This document shows positions 26,542-36,283 of a DNA stretch of 64,000 nt, piece after piece (position 1 is the stretch's first letter; each line of letters opens with the position of its first letter). The stretch covers positions 5,323,001 to 5,387,000 of the forward strand of contig OY282353.1 in NCBI GenBank assembly GCA_958295465.1, in the 5' to 3' direction. Position numbers and translations under genes: made by a program. The notes under the pieces were generated by a model. The model saw only the letters and a list, made by a program, of their open reading frames with translations. It was not told where the DNA came from and did not search any database. Source of the DNA: an uncultured Gammaproteobacteria bacterium. Lineage in GTDB: Bacteria; Pseudomonadota; Gammaproteobacteria; HK1.

Positions 26542-28884
26542 TCAGGGGCCGAGTGGTGCGCCGGAACGGCACCACGCATCCCGCGCATGCCAGTACCGGC
26601 GATGGTGCTCTCGTTCGAGCCGAACGATACGCGGCTCCCCGCCGGCGGCGAACTCGAGGGTGATTGCGCCGCAACCCGAGGTCGAGTAGGCGGCCACGCC
26701 GGCATCGACGTATCGCGACAGGACGCGGGGATGGGGGAGCCGGAACCTGCCGTGCTCGGCGGCGCTGAAGAGCGCGATCGAGGGCGACACCGCGTCGAGA
26801 AATCCCCGGGTCGAAGACGTCGCGCTTCCATGATGCGGAACCACGAGGACGTCGGTGGCCAGCCCCTCGCCCCACCGGGCCACGAGTGCCTGCTCCCCGC
26901 CGGCCTCGAGGTCCCCGGTGAGAAGGACGCTCCCGCCGGAACCTTCGATCCGGACCACGCACGAGTGGTCGTTGTCGAATCCCGTATGGCCGTCGAACGG
27001 GTACAGAACCTCGAAGGACACCCCGTCCCACTCCCACCGGCGGCCGGCCATGCACGCCGAGTCCGGCCGGTGGGAGCCCACCGGGCCGTTCGCGAACGTC
27101 GACACGACGCTGACCGATTCGGCGAGACGCCGATATCCCCCGGTATGGTCCGAGTCGCCGTGGCTCAACACCACGCGATCGACCGTGGCATGACCGCGCC
27201 ATGCGAGGTACGGCAGCATCGCGAGGGCGGCGGCGTCGAGGCGGGTCCCGACCGGCGGGCCGGTGTCGTAGACGAGGACCCGCCTCGCCGTCTCCACCAC
27301 CACCGCGAGCCCGTGCCCGACGTCGAGCACCGTCATCCGGTAAGCCCCCGGATCGATCGGGGGCGGACGCATCGCGAGCATCGGCAGCATCCAGGCAACG
27401 CCGAGCCAGCGGATCGTCAACCCCCGCGGGGCGAGCACGATCAGCACCCCGACGGCGGCGGCGGCGATCTGCAATCCCCCGATATGACCCGGCGCCCGCA
27501 GCATGACCGCGTGCGCCCCGATCCACTCGATGGCCGGCCACAGCGTATCGAGCAACCGGGCGGCAGCGGCGAGCATCACGGCTCCCACCGGCGGAAGAAG
27601 CACACCGGCGAGCAACCCCGCGAGAATCACGGGGACGACGATCGCGCCGACCAGCGGGATGACGAGCGCGTTGACCAGTGGCGACACCAGCGACTGCTCG
27701 GCGAAGACGCTCAACGTCACCGGGGCCAGCCCCACCGTGACCGCGATCTGCACCGTGGCGAGGGTGCGCAGCCGGCCGGTGAAGGTATGGGGGCTCGCCG
27801 CCGGCCGCCGGCCGGTCACCGGCCGGGTGGCGATAGCCGTCACGATGGCGGCCACGGCCACGAAGGACAGCCAGAAGCCCGGGGCCCGGACCGCGTGGGG
27901 GTCGGCGATCAGGACCGCGGCCAGCGCCAGCGCGAGTCCGTGCGAGGGCGGGACGCAGCGCCTCGACAACCGCGAGCCGATGACCACCGCCAGCATCAAC
28001 AGCGCGCGTTGCGTAGGGAGCGAAAGACCCGCGAGCAGCGCGTAGCCGCACGCGGCCAGCATGGCCGCGCCCCCCGCGACCTGCGGGGCGGCGACAAGCA
28101 ACGCGGCGCGAGGCACGAGCGTCCATACGCGCAGGGCGGCCCAGTACGCGGCGCCCGCCGCCATCCCGATGTGCAGGCCCGAGATCGCCATGAGGTGGGC
28201 GATGCCGGTCACCCGCAACGTGCGCCAGCGGCGCTCCGAGACCCCGCTCCGATCGCCGACCGCGAGCGCGCGGATCAGCCCTTCGCTGCCGTACCCATCG
28301 AGCGCGGAACGAATCGACCGGGCGAGGCCGGCGCGCACCGCATCCACCCGGGCCAGCGACAACGCGGGCGCCGAGCCGATGCGTCGGGCGGTCTTGACGT
28401 AGCCGGTGGCCAGGATCCGATTCGCGAACAGCCGGCCTTCGTAGTCGGCGCCGCCCGGATTGCGCCATCCGCGGGGCCGGCGCAGCCGCACGGTCAGCAG
28501 CCATACCGACCCCGGCGCCGGCGCCGCGTGCACGCCGTACCACGACAGCCTCACCCGTCCCGCCGCGATCGCGGCCCCGGCCTCGACGTCGAAATCGAAC
28601 CGGACTCGGAGCGGATCGGCCTCGGGCAGGCCCCGCACGGTGCCCGTGATCTCGACGTCCTTCCCGTCCAGCCCGTCCGGAAGCGATGCCCCCATCTGAA
28701 CGTGGGCGAGGAACGCCGCCCACGTGTATCCCGCCACGAGCGCGAGCAGGGGACCGGCCCGGACCTTCGCGAGCGCGAGCCATGCGGCGACCGGCAGCCA
28801 CGCGCACCACATCGGATCCGGCAACGCCGGCTCGTGCTCCAGCAGGGCCACCCCGACTGCGAATGCACATGCGAGCGCCAGCAC
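26542..28884 (-). CDS. comEC: ComEC/Rec2-family DNA uptake channel
   Basis: The protein of about 780 residues has three parts. An N-terminal hydrophobic and DUF4131 section is followed by the Competence membrane domain (GIAHLMAISGLHIGM is the hallmark) with many helices. The C-terminal part is a metallo-beta-lactamase domain starting LDVGHGLAVVVE, with SHGDSDHTGG and PHHGS. It moves single-stranded DNA across the inner membrane during transformation. The GTG at 28884 is the best start; the frame stays open far upstream without family homology. The gene appears complete. No other competence gene is visible. Confidence 0.93.
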   Translation of the reverse strand: MLALACAFAVGVALLEHEPALPDPMWCAWLPVAAWLALAKVRAGPLLALVAGYTWAAFLAHVQMGASLPDGLDGKDVEITGTVRGLPEADPLRVRFDFDVEAGAAIAAGRVRLSWYGVHAAPAPGSVWLLTVRLRRPRGWRNPGGADYEGRLFANRILATGYVKTARRIGSAPALSLARVDAVRAGLARSIRSALDGYGSEGLIRALAVGDRSGVSERRWRTLRVTGIAHLMAISGLHIGMAAGAAYWAALRVWTLVPRAALLVAAPQVAGGAAMLAACGYALLAGLSLPTQRALLMLAVVIGSRLSRRCVPPSHGLALALAAVLIADPHAVRAPGFWLSFVAVAAIVTAIATRPVTGRRPAASPHTFTGRLRTLATVQIAVTVGLAPVTLSVFAEQSLVSPLVNALVIPLVGAIVVPVILAGLLAGVLLPPVGAVMLAAAARLLDTLWPAIEWIGAHAVMLRAPGHIGGLQIAAAAVGVLIVLAPRGLTIRWLGVAWMLPMLAMRPPPIDPGAYRMTVLDVGHGLAVVVETARRVLVYDTGPPVGTRLDAAALAMLPYLAWRGHATVDRVVLSHGDSDHTGGYRRLAESVSVVSTFANGPVGSHRPDSACMAGRRWEWDGVSFEVLYPFDGHTGFDNDHSCVVRIEGSGGSVLLTGDLEAGGEQALVARWGEGLATDVLVVPHHGSATSSTRGFLDAVSPSIALFSAAEHGRFRLPHPRVLSRYVDAGVAAYSTSGCGAITLEFAAGGEPRIVRLEREHHRRYWHARDAWCRSGAPLGP

Positions 28885-29076
28885 GGTTCCGTCACCAGAG
28901 ACCGATTGATCGTCTTCCGGAAGCGATCGCGCGGCGGGGCATGGACGCGAAAGGAGAGTCGTGGATAATGCGCCGCGCGCAAGTGGCGTTGTACCGGCGA
29001 AGCGAGTTCGTGCGTAGCGGCGGCGAGCCCGCCGCGTGTAGGTTTCCGGCGCCGCGCACGTGCGAGGCGGAGACGA

Positions 29077-29673
29077 TTGAGAACGCTTCTGCGCAATGTG
29101 GTTCCGGGCGCGCGCGAGTGGCGGGCGCACCCGTCCCTGCGCCGCGTCTTCGGTCAGCCGTTGCTCAGCCCAGGCCTCTGGCACCTCAACCGCGGCTCCG
29201 TCGCGTGGGCGGTGTCGATCGGCCTCTTCATGGCCTGGGTCCCGGTGCCGTTTCAGATGATCCTCGCCGCAGGCGTTGCGATCCTGGTTCGCTGCAACCT
29301 TCCCGTTGCCGTCGCGCTGGTGTGGATCAGCAACCCGGTGACGGTGGCACCCTTGTTCTTCGCGGCCCAGAAGCTCGGCGAGTGGATGCTCGACGTTCCT
29401 CCGGGCGACTTCCGGATCGAGCTGTCCCTGCGCTGGCTGCTCGACGAGCTCGGCAAGGTGTGGGAGCCGTTCCTGCTCGGATGCTTCGTGATGGGCCTCG
29501 GCTCGGCGATCCTCGGGCAGATTGCGGTCCGGCTGCTCTGGCGCGCGCACGTGATGGTGTCGTGGCGCGACCGCCGCATCCGGCGGCGACGAAGCGAGCA
29601 CCGCGCTCCCGACGGCATCCCGACGGCCACGGCGCCGGTCGAAATACCCCGGGAGCACGGGCCGAAGCCCTGA
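29077..29673 (+). CDS. DUF2062 membrane protein
   Basis: The 198-residue protein has several hydrophobic segments, among them GSVAWAVSIGLFMAWVPVPF and AVALVWISNPVTVAPLFFAA. These match DUF2062, in which the 'N-P-x-T' loop between helices is conserved. Function is unknown; the family is often beside comEC and exbBD in Gammaproteobacteria. The start is TTG at 29077 after GGCGGAGA. It is divergent from comEC and convergent with lolD. Confidence 0.88.
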   Translation: MRTLLRNVVPGAREWRAHPSLRRVFGQPLLSPGLWHLNRGSVAWAVSIGLFMAWVPVPFQMILAAGVAILVRCNLPVAVALVWISNPVTVAPLFFAAQKLGEWMLDVPPGDFRIELSLRWLLDELGKVWEPFLLGCFVMGLGSAILGQIAVRLLWRAHVMVSWRDRRIRRRRSEHRAPDGIPTATAPVEIPREHGPKP

Positions 29674-29836
29674 TGCCCGGCATCGGCACCCGGGGCGTGG
29701 CGCGGCCGGGAATGTCGGACTGGGGGCGGCCGGACGAGCCCCGGATGCGACGGGACGCGCCGAAATCACGACCAACGCGATGAGACGGCCGGGCTCCGTC
29801 GCCCCGGGAGTGGACGAGGCGCCGGTTTCTACCGAT

Positions 29837-30517
29837 TCAGTCCGGTACCAGCCGCCCGTCCACGATACGCAGACGCCTGTCCATCCGTTCGCTGAGCGAC
29901 AGGTCATGCGTCGCCACCACGATGCTGGTGCCGAGCTCCCGGTTGAGCGAGCGCAGCAATTCGAAGACCGCATCCGCGGTATGCCGGTCGAGGTTTCCGG
30001 TGGGCTCGTCGGCCAGCACGCATCGCGGCCGGGTCACGAGGGCCCGGGCGATGGCGGTGCGCTGGCGCTCGCCGCCGGAGAGCTCGGCCGGCTTGTGCGA
30101 CGCGCGGGGTCCGAGACCGACCTTCTCCAGCATGGCCTGCGCCTGCGCCTGCGCAGCACGGGCCTTCAACCCGCGGATCAGCAGCGGCATGGCGACGTTC
30201 TCCAGCGCGGTGAACTCGGCGAGGAGATGGTGGAACTGGTAGACGAATCCGAGGACCTCGTTGCGGATGCGCCCGCGCTCGCGTTCTCCGGCCGCCGCGA
30301 TCGATTGCCCGCCGATCACCACTTCTCCGCGATCCGGGGTGTCGAGCCCGCCCAGGCAGTGCAGCAGGGTGCTCTTGCCGGAGCCCGACGCCCCGATGAG
30401 CGCGACCCCCTCGCCGGCCTCCACCACGAGCTCCGCACCCTTCAGCACCTCGACCTGGAGCCTTCCCTGCCGGAACGAGCGATCGATTCCCCGGGCGGCC
30501 AGCACCGGCTCACTCAT
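29837..30517 (-). CDS. lolD: Lipoprotein-releasing ABC transporter ATPase
   Basis: The 226-residue ATPase has Walker A GASGSGKST, the signature LSGGERQR, Walker B CVLADEPTGNLD and a His switch in VVATHD. VYQFHHLLAEFTALENVAMP is typical of LolD. It powers extraction of lipoproteins from the inner membrane. It overlaps the end of lolC by 8 bases and follows it. Confidence 0.95.
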   Translation of the reverse strand: MSEPVLAARGIDRSFRQGRLQVEVLKGAELVVEAGEGVALIGASGSGKSTLLHCLGGLDTPDRGEVVIGGQSIAAAGERERGRIRNEVLGFVYQFHHLLAEFTALENVAMPLLIRGLKARAAQAQAQAMLEKVGLGPRASHKPAELSGGERQRTAIARALVTRPRCVLADEPTGNLDRHTADAVFELLRSLNRELGTSIVVATHDLSLSERMDRRLRIVDGRLVPD

Positions 30518-31757
30518 GGCGGAGCGCCTCCACCGGCTGGATGCGGGACGCTCTCCACGCCGGGTAGAGCGTCGCGAGCAACGACAGCACGAAGGCCACG
30601 CTGCCCACCGCATTGACGTCGCGCCAGCGCATCTCCGAAGGCACCGCGCTGATGTAGTACACCTCCGGGGAGAGGAAGCTGACGTCGAAGAAGCTCTCGA
30701 TGGCGGGCACGAGGGTCTCGACGTGGGTGGCGAGGGCGATCCCTCCGGCCACCCCCGCGAGGGTGCCGGCGATTCCTATCACGGTCCCCTGCACGACGAA
30801 GATCGACAGGATGCTCGACTGGCTCGCCCCCAGCGTGCGCAGGATCGCGATGTCGGATTCCTTGTCGGTCACCACCATGATCAGGGTCGAGACCAGGTTG
30901 AACGCGGCCACCGCCACGATGAGGGTCAGGATCACGAACATCACCGTCTTCTCGATCTTCAGCGCGCGGAAGAAGTTCGCGTGGTGCTGCGTCCAGTCCC
31001 GCAGCCAGTAGGCCCCTCCGAACGAGCGGGCGAGCTCCCGGCTCACCCGGGGGGCGTCGAACATGTCGGTGAGCTTCACACGCAGCCCGCTGACCCCTCG
31101 CCCGAGACGGAACACGCGCTGAGCGTCCCCGATGTGGATCACCGCGAGCGCGGTGTCGTACTGCGCATGGCCGGCTTCGAAGATGCCGGCGACGGTCAGG
31201 CGGCGCATGCGGGGCAGCACCCCGGCCGGGGTGATCTGCGCCCGAGGGGCGACGAGGGTGACCGACGTGCCCACCGAGGCGCCGAGCCTGAGCGCCAGAT
31301 CGCGCCCGAGCAACACGTTGAACCGGCCCGGCGCAAGACCGCCGAGCTCGCCCTCGACCAGATACTGCCCGATCTCCGAGACCCGCGGCTCGTGGGAAGG
31401 CGAAACGCCGCGGATCAGCACCCCCCGGACCTGCCCGGCGCGGGTCAGCATCCCCTGCGACTCCACGAACGGGGCGGCCCCCATCACCTCGGGGTGGGTC
31501 TCGGCGGCGGCGGCGAGGGATTCCCAGCCTTCGAGCGGACCGTCGGCCCCCGAGATCGTGGCGTGCGAGGCGATGCCGAGAATCCGCTCGCGAAGCTCGC
31601 GCTCGAAGCCGTTCATGACCGAGATCACGGTGATCAGGGCGGTCACCCCGAGCGCGATCCCGATCATCGAGGTGAGGCTGATGAAGGAGATGAAGTGGTT
31701 GCGCCGCTTCGCGCGCGTATAACGCAGGCCGACGCAGAGCTCGTAGGGCGCGAACAT
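30510..31757 (-). CDS. lolC: Lipoprotein-releasing ABC permease (LolC/LolE family)
   Basis: The 415-residue permease has one N-terminal helix (start MFAPYELCVGLRYTRAKRRN, then FISFISLTSMIGIALGVTAL), a large periplasmic domain and three C-terminal helices with the FtsX-like fold. Only one permease gene is present beside lolD. A single LolC/E-type subunit can form a homodimer (as described for LolF), or the partner could be elsewhere. Confidence 0.93.
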   Translation of the reverse strand: MFAPYELCVGLRYTRAKRRNHFISFISLTSMIGIALGVTALITVISVMNGFERELRERILGIASHATISGADGPLEGWESLAAAAETHPEVMGAAPFVESQGMLTRAGQVRGVLIRGVSPSHEPRVSEIGQYLVEGELGGLAPGRFNVLLGRDLALRLGASVGTSVTLVAPRAQITPAGVLPRMRRLTVAGIFEAGHAQYDTALAVIHIGDAQRVFRLGRGVSGLRVKLTDMFDAPRVSRELARSFGGAYWLRDWTQHHANFFRALKIEKTVMFVILTLIVAVAAFNLVSTLIMVVTDKESDIAILRTLGASQSSILSIFVVQGTVIGIAGTLAGVAGGIALATHVETLVPAIESFFDVSFLSPEVYYISAVPSEMRWRDVNAVGSVAFVLSLLATLYPAWRASRIQPVEALRHE

Positions 31758-31829
31758 GGGTGGGGCTCAGGCCGCGAGGGCAGGGCTCATGCGGGCCGCC
31801 ACGCCATCGGGCCGCGTTGCCGAGCCGCT

Positions 31830-32591
31830 CTAGGCCGCGGGGTACGCCGCCTCCTCCTCGCGCACCCGCACGCTGGCCTGCTGCCGCCGGCGCACGATCC
31901 GGGCCACCGCCTCCATCCGCTCGGCGAGAGTCGGGCTGACGCGCACTCCTTCCACCGCCTCGCAGACATCGTCCGGCGTGAGCCCTTCGAGCACCTCCGA
32001 GGCGTCGAGCTTGCGCGGCGCGCTGCCGGGATACAGGGCGAGGAACTCCGCCCGCAGTTCCCTCGTGCCCTTGCGCCCGTGCAGCCGCCAGAGCTCCCGC
32101 ACCCCCATCTCGCCGTAGCGCTCGGCCTTTCCCTTGTCGGCGTGCGTCATCTCGACCTCGACCACCAGGTCGGGCGCGGTACGCTCGACGAAGGCCTCGA
32201 GGGCTGCTGCGCCCTCGGCGAGGGCCGCGTAATAATCTCTGGCACGCCCGCCGACGTAGAACGTGCAGTCGGGCTCCATCCCCGTGCCGGGCGGCTCGCC
32301 CGGTCCACGCAGCCGGAGACTGCGGAGCTTCTTCGCCGCACCGGCGAGGGCAGACCCGGCGGCGTCCACGATGTCGTCGAAGATCGAGGTCAGATCCTCG
32401 TGCGGATGCGAGGGCGCCATGAGGGTGACGACCCCGCGCACCGGGTCGAGGCAGACCCGGCGGAAGTGGCGGTTCCAGTCGATGACCGCGAGCGCGGCGA
32501 CGGTGTCGGCGTCGGCGCGCAGGACGTGGATGGTGGAGCCGAGCGGCCCGGTGTGCATGGTACTGGGGGGCATGGTGGCGGATTCGGTCAT
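31830..32591 (-). CDS. Uma2 family (DUF820) putative PD-(D/E)xK endonuclease
   Basis: The 253-residue protein has the Uma2 layout: DRHF-like VIDWNRHFRRVCLDPVRG, LMAPSHPHEDLTSIFDDIV, a GMEPDCTFYVGGRARDY segment that supplies the first acidic residue, and PDLVVEVEMTHADKGKAERY with the E-x-(E/K) site. Uma2 proteins are common in cyanobacteria and environmental Proteobacteria; their biological role is unsettled. The ATG at 32591 follows GAGGAG. It is on the same strand as lolC and tsaB. Confidence 0.82.
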   Translation of the reverse strand: MTESATMPPSTMHTGPLGSTIHVLRADADTVAALAVIDWNRHFRRVCLDPVRGVVTLMAPSHPHEDLTSIFDDIVDAAGSALAGAAKKLRSLRLRGPGEPPGTGMEPDCTFYVGGRARDYYAALAEGAAALEAFVERTAPDLVVEVEMTHADKGKAERYGEMGVRELWRLHGRKGTRELRAEFLALYPGSAPRKLDASEVLEGLTPDDVCEAVEGVRVSPTLAERMEAVARIVRRRQQASVRVREEEAAYPAA

Positions 32592-32742
32592 GAGGGGGCT
32601 CCTCGGGAGGCGGGAAAGCATACTCCCGGTACCCGGTGGTGCAAACGGGACGCGCCGCCGGCCCGGAGCCATGCTGCCGTGGGGTTCGGATTCGGAAGCC
32701 GGGGTGACGTGCTCCGGTCCGCCGAAACCATGGGCAGCGGCA

Positions 32743-33444
32743 TCAGACGAGACGCCTGGGCGCAGCCCGCGCCACGTTGCTGCGCAGGTACACGGGCGCC
32801 GCGTCCTCGGGCGCGACCACGAGCCCGGCTTCGCACGCCGCCTTCGCGGGGGCGAGCATGTCGATCGCCTCGGGCAGCCGCGCCGCGTCGAGCATGTCCC
32901 GGCGGTCCTCGAGACGGCCGGCGAGACGATCGTGGAGGGCCGCCCGATGGGCGGACCAGCCGGGGCCGGCCCCGGCCCATCCGTTCCCGTCCGGGACGCG
33001 GACCGCATCCGGCGGGCCGACGGATTCGTCGAACACCGCCGCCATCGCCACACCGTCCCATTCGAAGGCTCCCCAGTACACCTCCCCCATCCGGGCGTCG
33101 AACGCGGCCAGCACCCGGCGTGCGCCCCGCGTCCGGTGCATGCCGGCGGCCACGGTCTGCAAGGTCGAGACCGGGACCAGCGGCCGATCCGCCCCGAACC
33201 CGAGACCCTGGGCGACCGCGCAGGCGATCCTCAAGCCCGTGAACGAGCCCGGGCCGCGGCCGAACGCGATCGCGTCGAGCGCACGAAACCCGACCCCGGC
33301 TTCCGCGAGCACCGCATCGATCATCGGAAGCAGCAGCTCGGTATGCCGCCGCGGCTCGACGGTGTGGCGCAGGGAGACCTTCCCCGAGCATTCCAGGGCG
33401 CAGGAACAGGCATCGGTGGCGGTCTCGATCGCGAGGATGTTCAT
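32743..33444 (-). CDS. tsaB: tRNA threonylcarbamoyladenosine modification protein TsaB
   Basis: The 233-residue protein begins MNILAIETATDACSCALECS and has FGRGPGSFTGLRIACAVAQG, the conserved ASKHA-fold blocks of TsaB (YeaZ). It acts with TsaD and TsaE to make t6A37 in tRNAs that read ANN codons. The ATG at 33444 fits the family. It lies between Uma2 and the DinG-like helicase on the same strand, with a tandem repeat array upstream. Confidence 0.94.
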   Translation of the reverse strand: MNILAIETATDACSCALECSGKVSLRHTVEPRRHTELLLPMIDAVLAEAGVGFRALDAIAFGRGPGSFTGLRIACAVAQGLGFGADRPLVPVSTLQTVAAGMHRTRGARRVLAAFDARMGEVYWGAFEWDGVAMAAVFDESVGPPDAVRVPDGNGWAGAGPGWSAHRAALHDRLAGRLEDRRDMLDAARLPEAIDMLAPAKAACEAGLVVAPEDAAPVYLRSNVARAAPRRLV

Positions 33445-33506
33445 ACGCCCGCCATTTCCTCCCTCAACCTCCGGCAACGCCTCCGCGCCGCCATTTCGGT
33501 CGTCTC

Positions 33507-33680
33507 GCTCCGGGAGGATACCGGTTCGGATCCGGACCTCGTCGCGTTCGGCCGGCAGACGGTCCCGCATGAGCCCCGGGGATATCCGTTCGGACCCGCG
33601 CCGCGTCGAGCCCGGCCGGCAGCCGGTCCCGTGGGGGCTCCGGGAGGGTACCCGTTCAGGTCCGGGCCTCGTCGAGCCGG
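33507..33680. repeat. About 65-bp tandem repeat, 2.7 copies, ending in the helicase gene
   Basis: Copies begin with GCTCCGGGAGG-like sequence at 33507, 33573 and 33637, so the period is 64–66 bases. They share CCGTTCGGATCC/CCGTTCGGACCC and GGCCGGCAGACGGTCCCG/GGCCGGCAGCCGGTCCCG. The third copy runs past 33656 into the last codons of the helicase gene. The gene end thus appears to be one copy of a unit that has been duplicated outward. Confidence 0.68.
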
Positions 33681-35614
33681 AGCCGAGCCTCGCCGGGGTC
33701 CCTGCTTGCGAAGAACGCCGTCACGTCGTCGAGGTCGGTGGTGATCGGCATCGGGGGCAGGCTCTCGAGAAACACCCGGCCGTATCCGCGGCTCGAAAGC
33801 CGGGGGTCGCATACGACCACCACCCCGCGGTCACTCGCGTCCCGGATCAGGCGTCCGACCCCCTGCTTGAGTCCGATCACCGCGGCCGGGAGCTGGATGC
33901 TCACGAACGGATCCCCGCCATCGCGCCGGACCGCATCGGCGCGGGCCGCGATCAGGGGATCGTTCGGGGGGGCGAAGGGCAGCTTGTCGATGAGCACCAG
34001 CGAGAGCGCGTCTCCCCTGATGTCCACGCCTTCCCAGAAGCTGTGGGTCCCCAGCAGGACCGAATCCGGCGTCTCGACGAAACGATCGAGCAGCTCGCCA
34101 CGCGGACGCTCCCCCTGCGTGAACAGCGGCCAGGGCACCCGGCCGTCGAGCGCCTCGCGCACCGCCAGAAGCGCCCGATGGCTCGTGAACAGCAGGAAGG
34201 CGCGCCCGCGGCTCGCGGTGAGCGCCGACACCGCCACCTCCGCGACCGCCTCGTGGTATCCCGGACGGGAAGGCTCCGGCAGGCCGGAAGGAAGGTAGCA
34301 GCGGGTCTGCCGCCGGTAGTCGAACGACCCGTCGAAGATGTGAAGGGAGGCATCGGCCATGCCCACCCGGGCCGCGAAGTGGTCGAGGCTTCCCGCGACG
34401 GAGAGCGTGGCCGAGGTCAGGATCCAGGCCCGATCCGCCTCGGCGACGCGCTCGGCCAGGATCGGGGCGGTGTCGAGCGGCGCGAGGTGCGCGGCGAACC
34501 CGCGTGTGCGTGGTTCCACCCATCGCGCGCAGCCGGGCTCGGGCGGCTCGCTGCCGATCCGGCCCAGCCGGTGGACGAGCTCGCGCGCCCGCACCGACAC
34601 CGCCTCGATGGCCGGTCCCCGCACCGACACCGCGTCGAGCGCTCCGGCCAGCGCCCCGAGCCGGGCCTCCATCGCGTCGATCCGCTCCCGAGCCTCGCAC
34701 CGCATCGCAGCCCATTCGACCCGCTGCGCGGCCGGGGTGAAGGCATCGGCCGCCTCGCGGACCGCGGCCTCGAGGCCGGCCGCCAGCCGATCGAGGTCCG
34801 GCGTATCCGGCGCATCCGCCTGCATCGCCGCGCCGGCGTCGCGCACGAGTTCCAGAAGCTGCCCGCTCGTCAGCTCCACACCGAAGAACCGGGTGGTGAC
34901 GTCGGGGATCTGATGCGCTTCGTCGATGACCAGGGTGTCGGCGAGCGGGAGCAGCTCGGCGAACCCGTGCTCCTTGAGCGCCATGTCGGCGAACAGCAGA
35001 TGATGGTTGACCACCACCACGTCCGCCTCGGTGGCACGCCGGCGCGCCTCCGCGACGTGGCATCCGTCGAACATGGGACACTTCGACCCGAGGCAGTTGT
35101 CCGCCGTCGAGGTGACCGCGCGCCGGACCGGATCGTTCTCCGCGAGGTCGTCCACCTCCGCGAGGTCGCCGCTCGACGTCCGGGCGGCCCATCCCGAGAG
35201 GCCGGCGGCCCTCGCGGCCACGTCGGACGGGACGAGCCCGCCGGAGGCCAGCACCTGCTCGTAGCGCCAGAGGCAGAGGTAGTTCGAGCGGCCCTTGAGC
35301 AACGCGATGCGCAGGTTGCGTCCGAGGGCGCGGCAGACGAGCGGCAGATCGTGCTCGAACAGCTTCTCCTGAAGATGGCGGGTGCCGGTGGAGACCACGA
35401 TCCGGCCGCCGCCGGCGACGGCGGGAACGAGGTACGCGAGGGTCTTGCCGGTCCCGGTTCCGGCCTCGCAGATGAGGACGTCCCGCTGCGACACGGCACG
35501 CTCGACCGCGGCGGCCATGGCCCGCTGCTCGGCACGGGGCGAGTAGCCCGGCAGCAGCCCCGACAACGGACCGGTCGCGGCAAAGACACGGTCGCAGGCA
35601 GCGGCGGCGTTCAT
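33656..35614 (-). CDS. ATP-dependent DNA helicase of the DinG/YoaA family
   Basis: The 652-residue XPD-like helicase has Walker A AGTGTGKT (51–58) and DEAH (231–234). Four cysteines suit the family's 4Fe-4S cluster (C114, C174, C179, C185). C-terminal motifs include ILTSATL, GTHSFWEGVDIRGD and QGVGRLIRD. The closest match is YoaA, which helps repair after replication stress; DinG proper is longer. The start is MNAAAACDRV at 35614. Confidence 0.93.
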   Translation of the reverse strand: MNAAAACDRVFAATGPLSGLLPGYSPRAEQRAMAAAVERAVSQRDVLICEAGTGTGKTLAYLVPAVAGGGRIVVSTGTRHLQEKLFEHDLPLVCRALGRNLRIALLKGRSNYLCLWRYEQVLASGGLVPSDVAARAAGLSGWAARTSSGDLAEVDDLAENDPVRRAVTSTADNCLGSKCPMFDGCHVAEARRRATEADVVVVNHHLLFADMALKEHGFAELLPLADTLVIDEAHQIPDVTTRFFGVELTSGQLLELVRDAGAAMQADAPDTPDLDRLAAGLEAAVREAADAFTPAAQRVEWAAMRCEARERIDAMEARLGALAGALDAVSVRGPAIEAVSVRARELVHRLGRIGSEPPEPGCARWVEPRTRGFAAHLAPLDTAPILAERVAEADRAWILTSATLSVAGSLDHFAARVGMADASLHIFDGSFDYRRQTRCYLPSGLPEPSRPGYHEAVAEVAVSALTASRGRAFLLFTSHRALLAVREALDGRVPWPLFTQGERPRGELLDRFVETPDSVLLGTHSFWEGVDIRGDALSLVLIDKLPFAPPNDPLIAARADAVRRDGGDPFVSIQLPAAVIGLKQGVGRLIRDASDRGVVVVCDPRLSSRGYGRVFLESLPPMPITTDLDDVTAFFASRDPGEARLRLDEART

Positions 35615-36283
35615 CTTCCCCGCCCCGGCACGCCACCGGCAAACGAATCGGGCGAAGTTTCGGGCGAGGCCGCCATTGCGGACACCATCACGCGGGCACG
35701 AACGCGGTCACCGTACCGGCGCGGGAGTGTAAGCCCCGCGAGGCGAGGCAGGAATCTCCGTGAAGCGGCCGTCCGGCGGCACGGGAGCGCCGATCGGCTG
35801 GAGAAGACCGCACGCTGTACGGGTAGAAGGCGGCCGCATACGACGATCGTTCGCCGGCACGAGCACGGACGCGGCCACCGTACCGGCGCGCGAGTACGGC
35901 CCCGCGGGACAACGCGGGAATCTCGATGCGACAGCCCTCCGGCGACACGGGGACGCCGACCGGCTGGAGAGGACCGCGCGCCGAACCCGGTCGAAGACCG
36001 CCGTGCACGACGACCGCTCACCAAGGCCGGGTTGCGGCGTGCGAATCGCGAAGCCCCGGTGCTTTGACGGCTCCGCCGGCAGCTCTTACGATTTCCATCA
36101 CGGGCCTCGCATCCGAAGCTTTCCGTTGCACTGCGATGCCCCCGGGACGGCACGTCCTTCTCTCATTTCGAGATGAAGTGGAGGTCCGCGGCGCGCTTGC
36201 CGAAGACATCGGCAGGTGACGTCGGCAAGGATCGGGCCGGAGACCGAGGTCAAGTCATCGGCTCGTCGAGCCTGGAGCCGCCA
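35615..36283. repeat. Divergent spacer with a 165-bp tandem duplication
   Basis: This 669-base gap lies between the starts of the helicase and cobT genes. Two imperfect copies, about 35695–35860 and 35861–36030, share GGTCACCGTACCGGCGCG/GGCCACCGTACCGGCGCG and CGATCGGCTGGAGAAGACCG/CGACCGGCTGGAGAGGACCG. The rest (36031–36283) has no recognisable gene. I looked for a B12 riboswitch before cobT and found no B12 box. Confidence 0.66.

Noticed and set aside
26542..29973. 1143-residue ComEC with a long N-terminal extension
   Set aside because: Homology begins near 28884; the extension crosses the DUF2062 gene on the other strand.
36000..36283. Cobalamin riboswitch before cobT
   Set aside because: No B12-box consensus or plausible fold was seen. 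The region before the mutase gene also lacks one.
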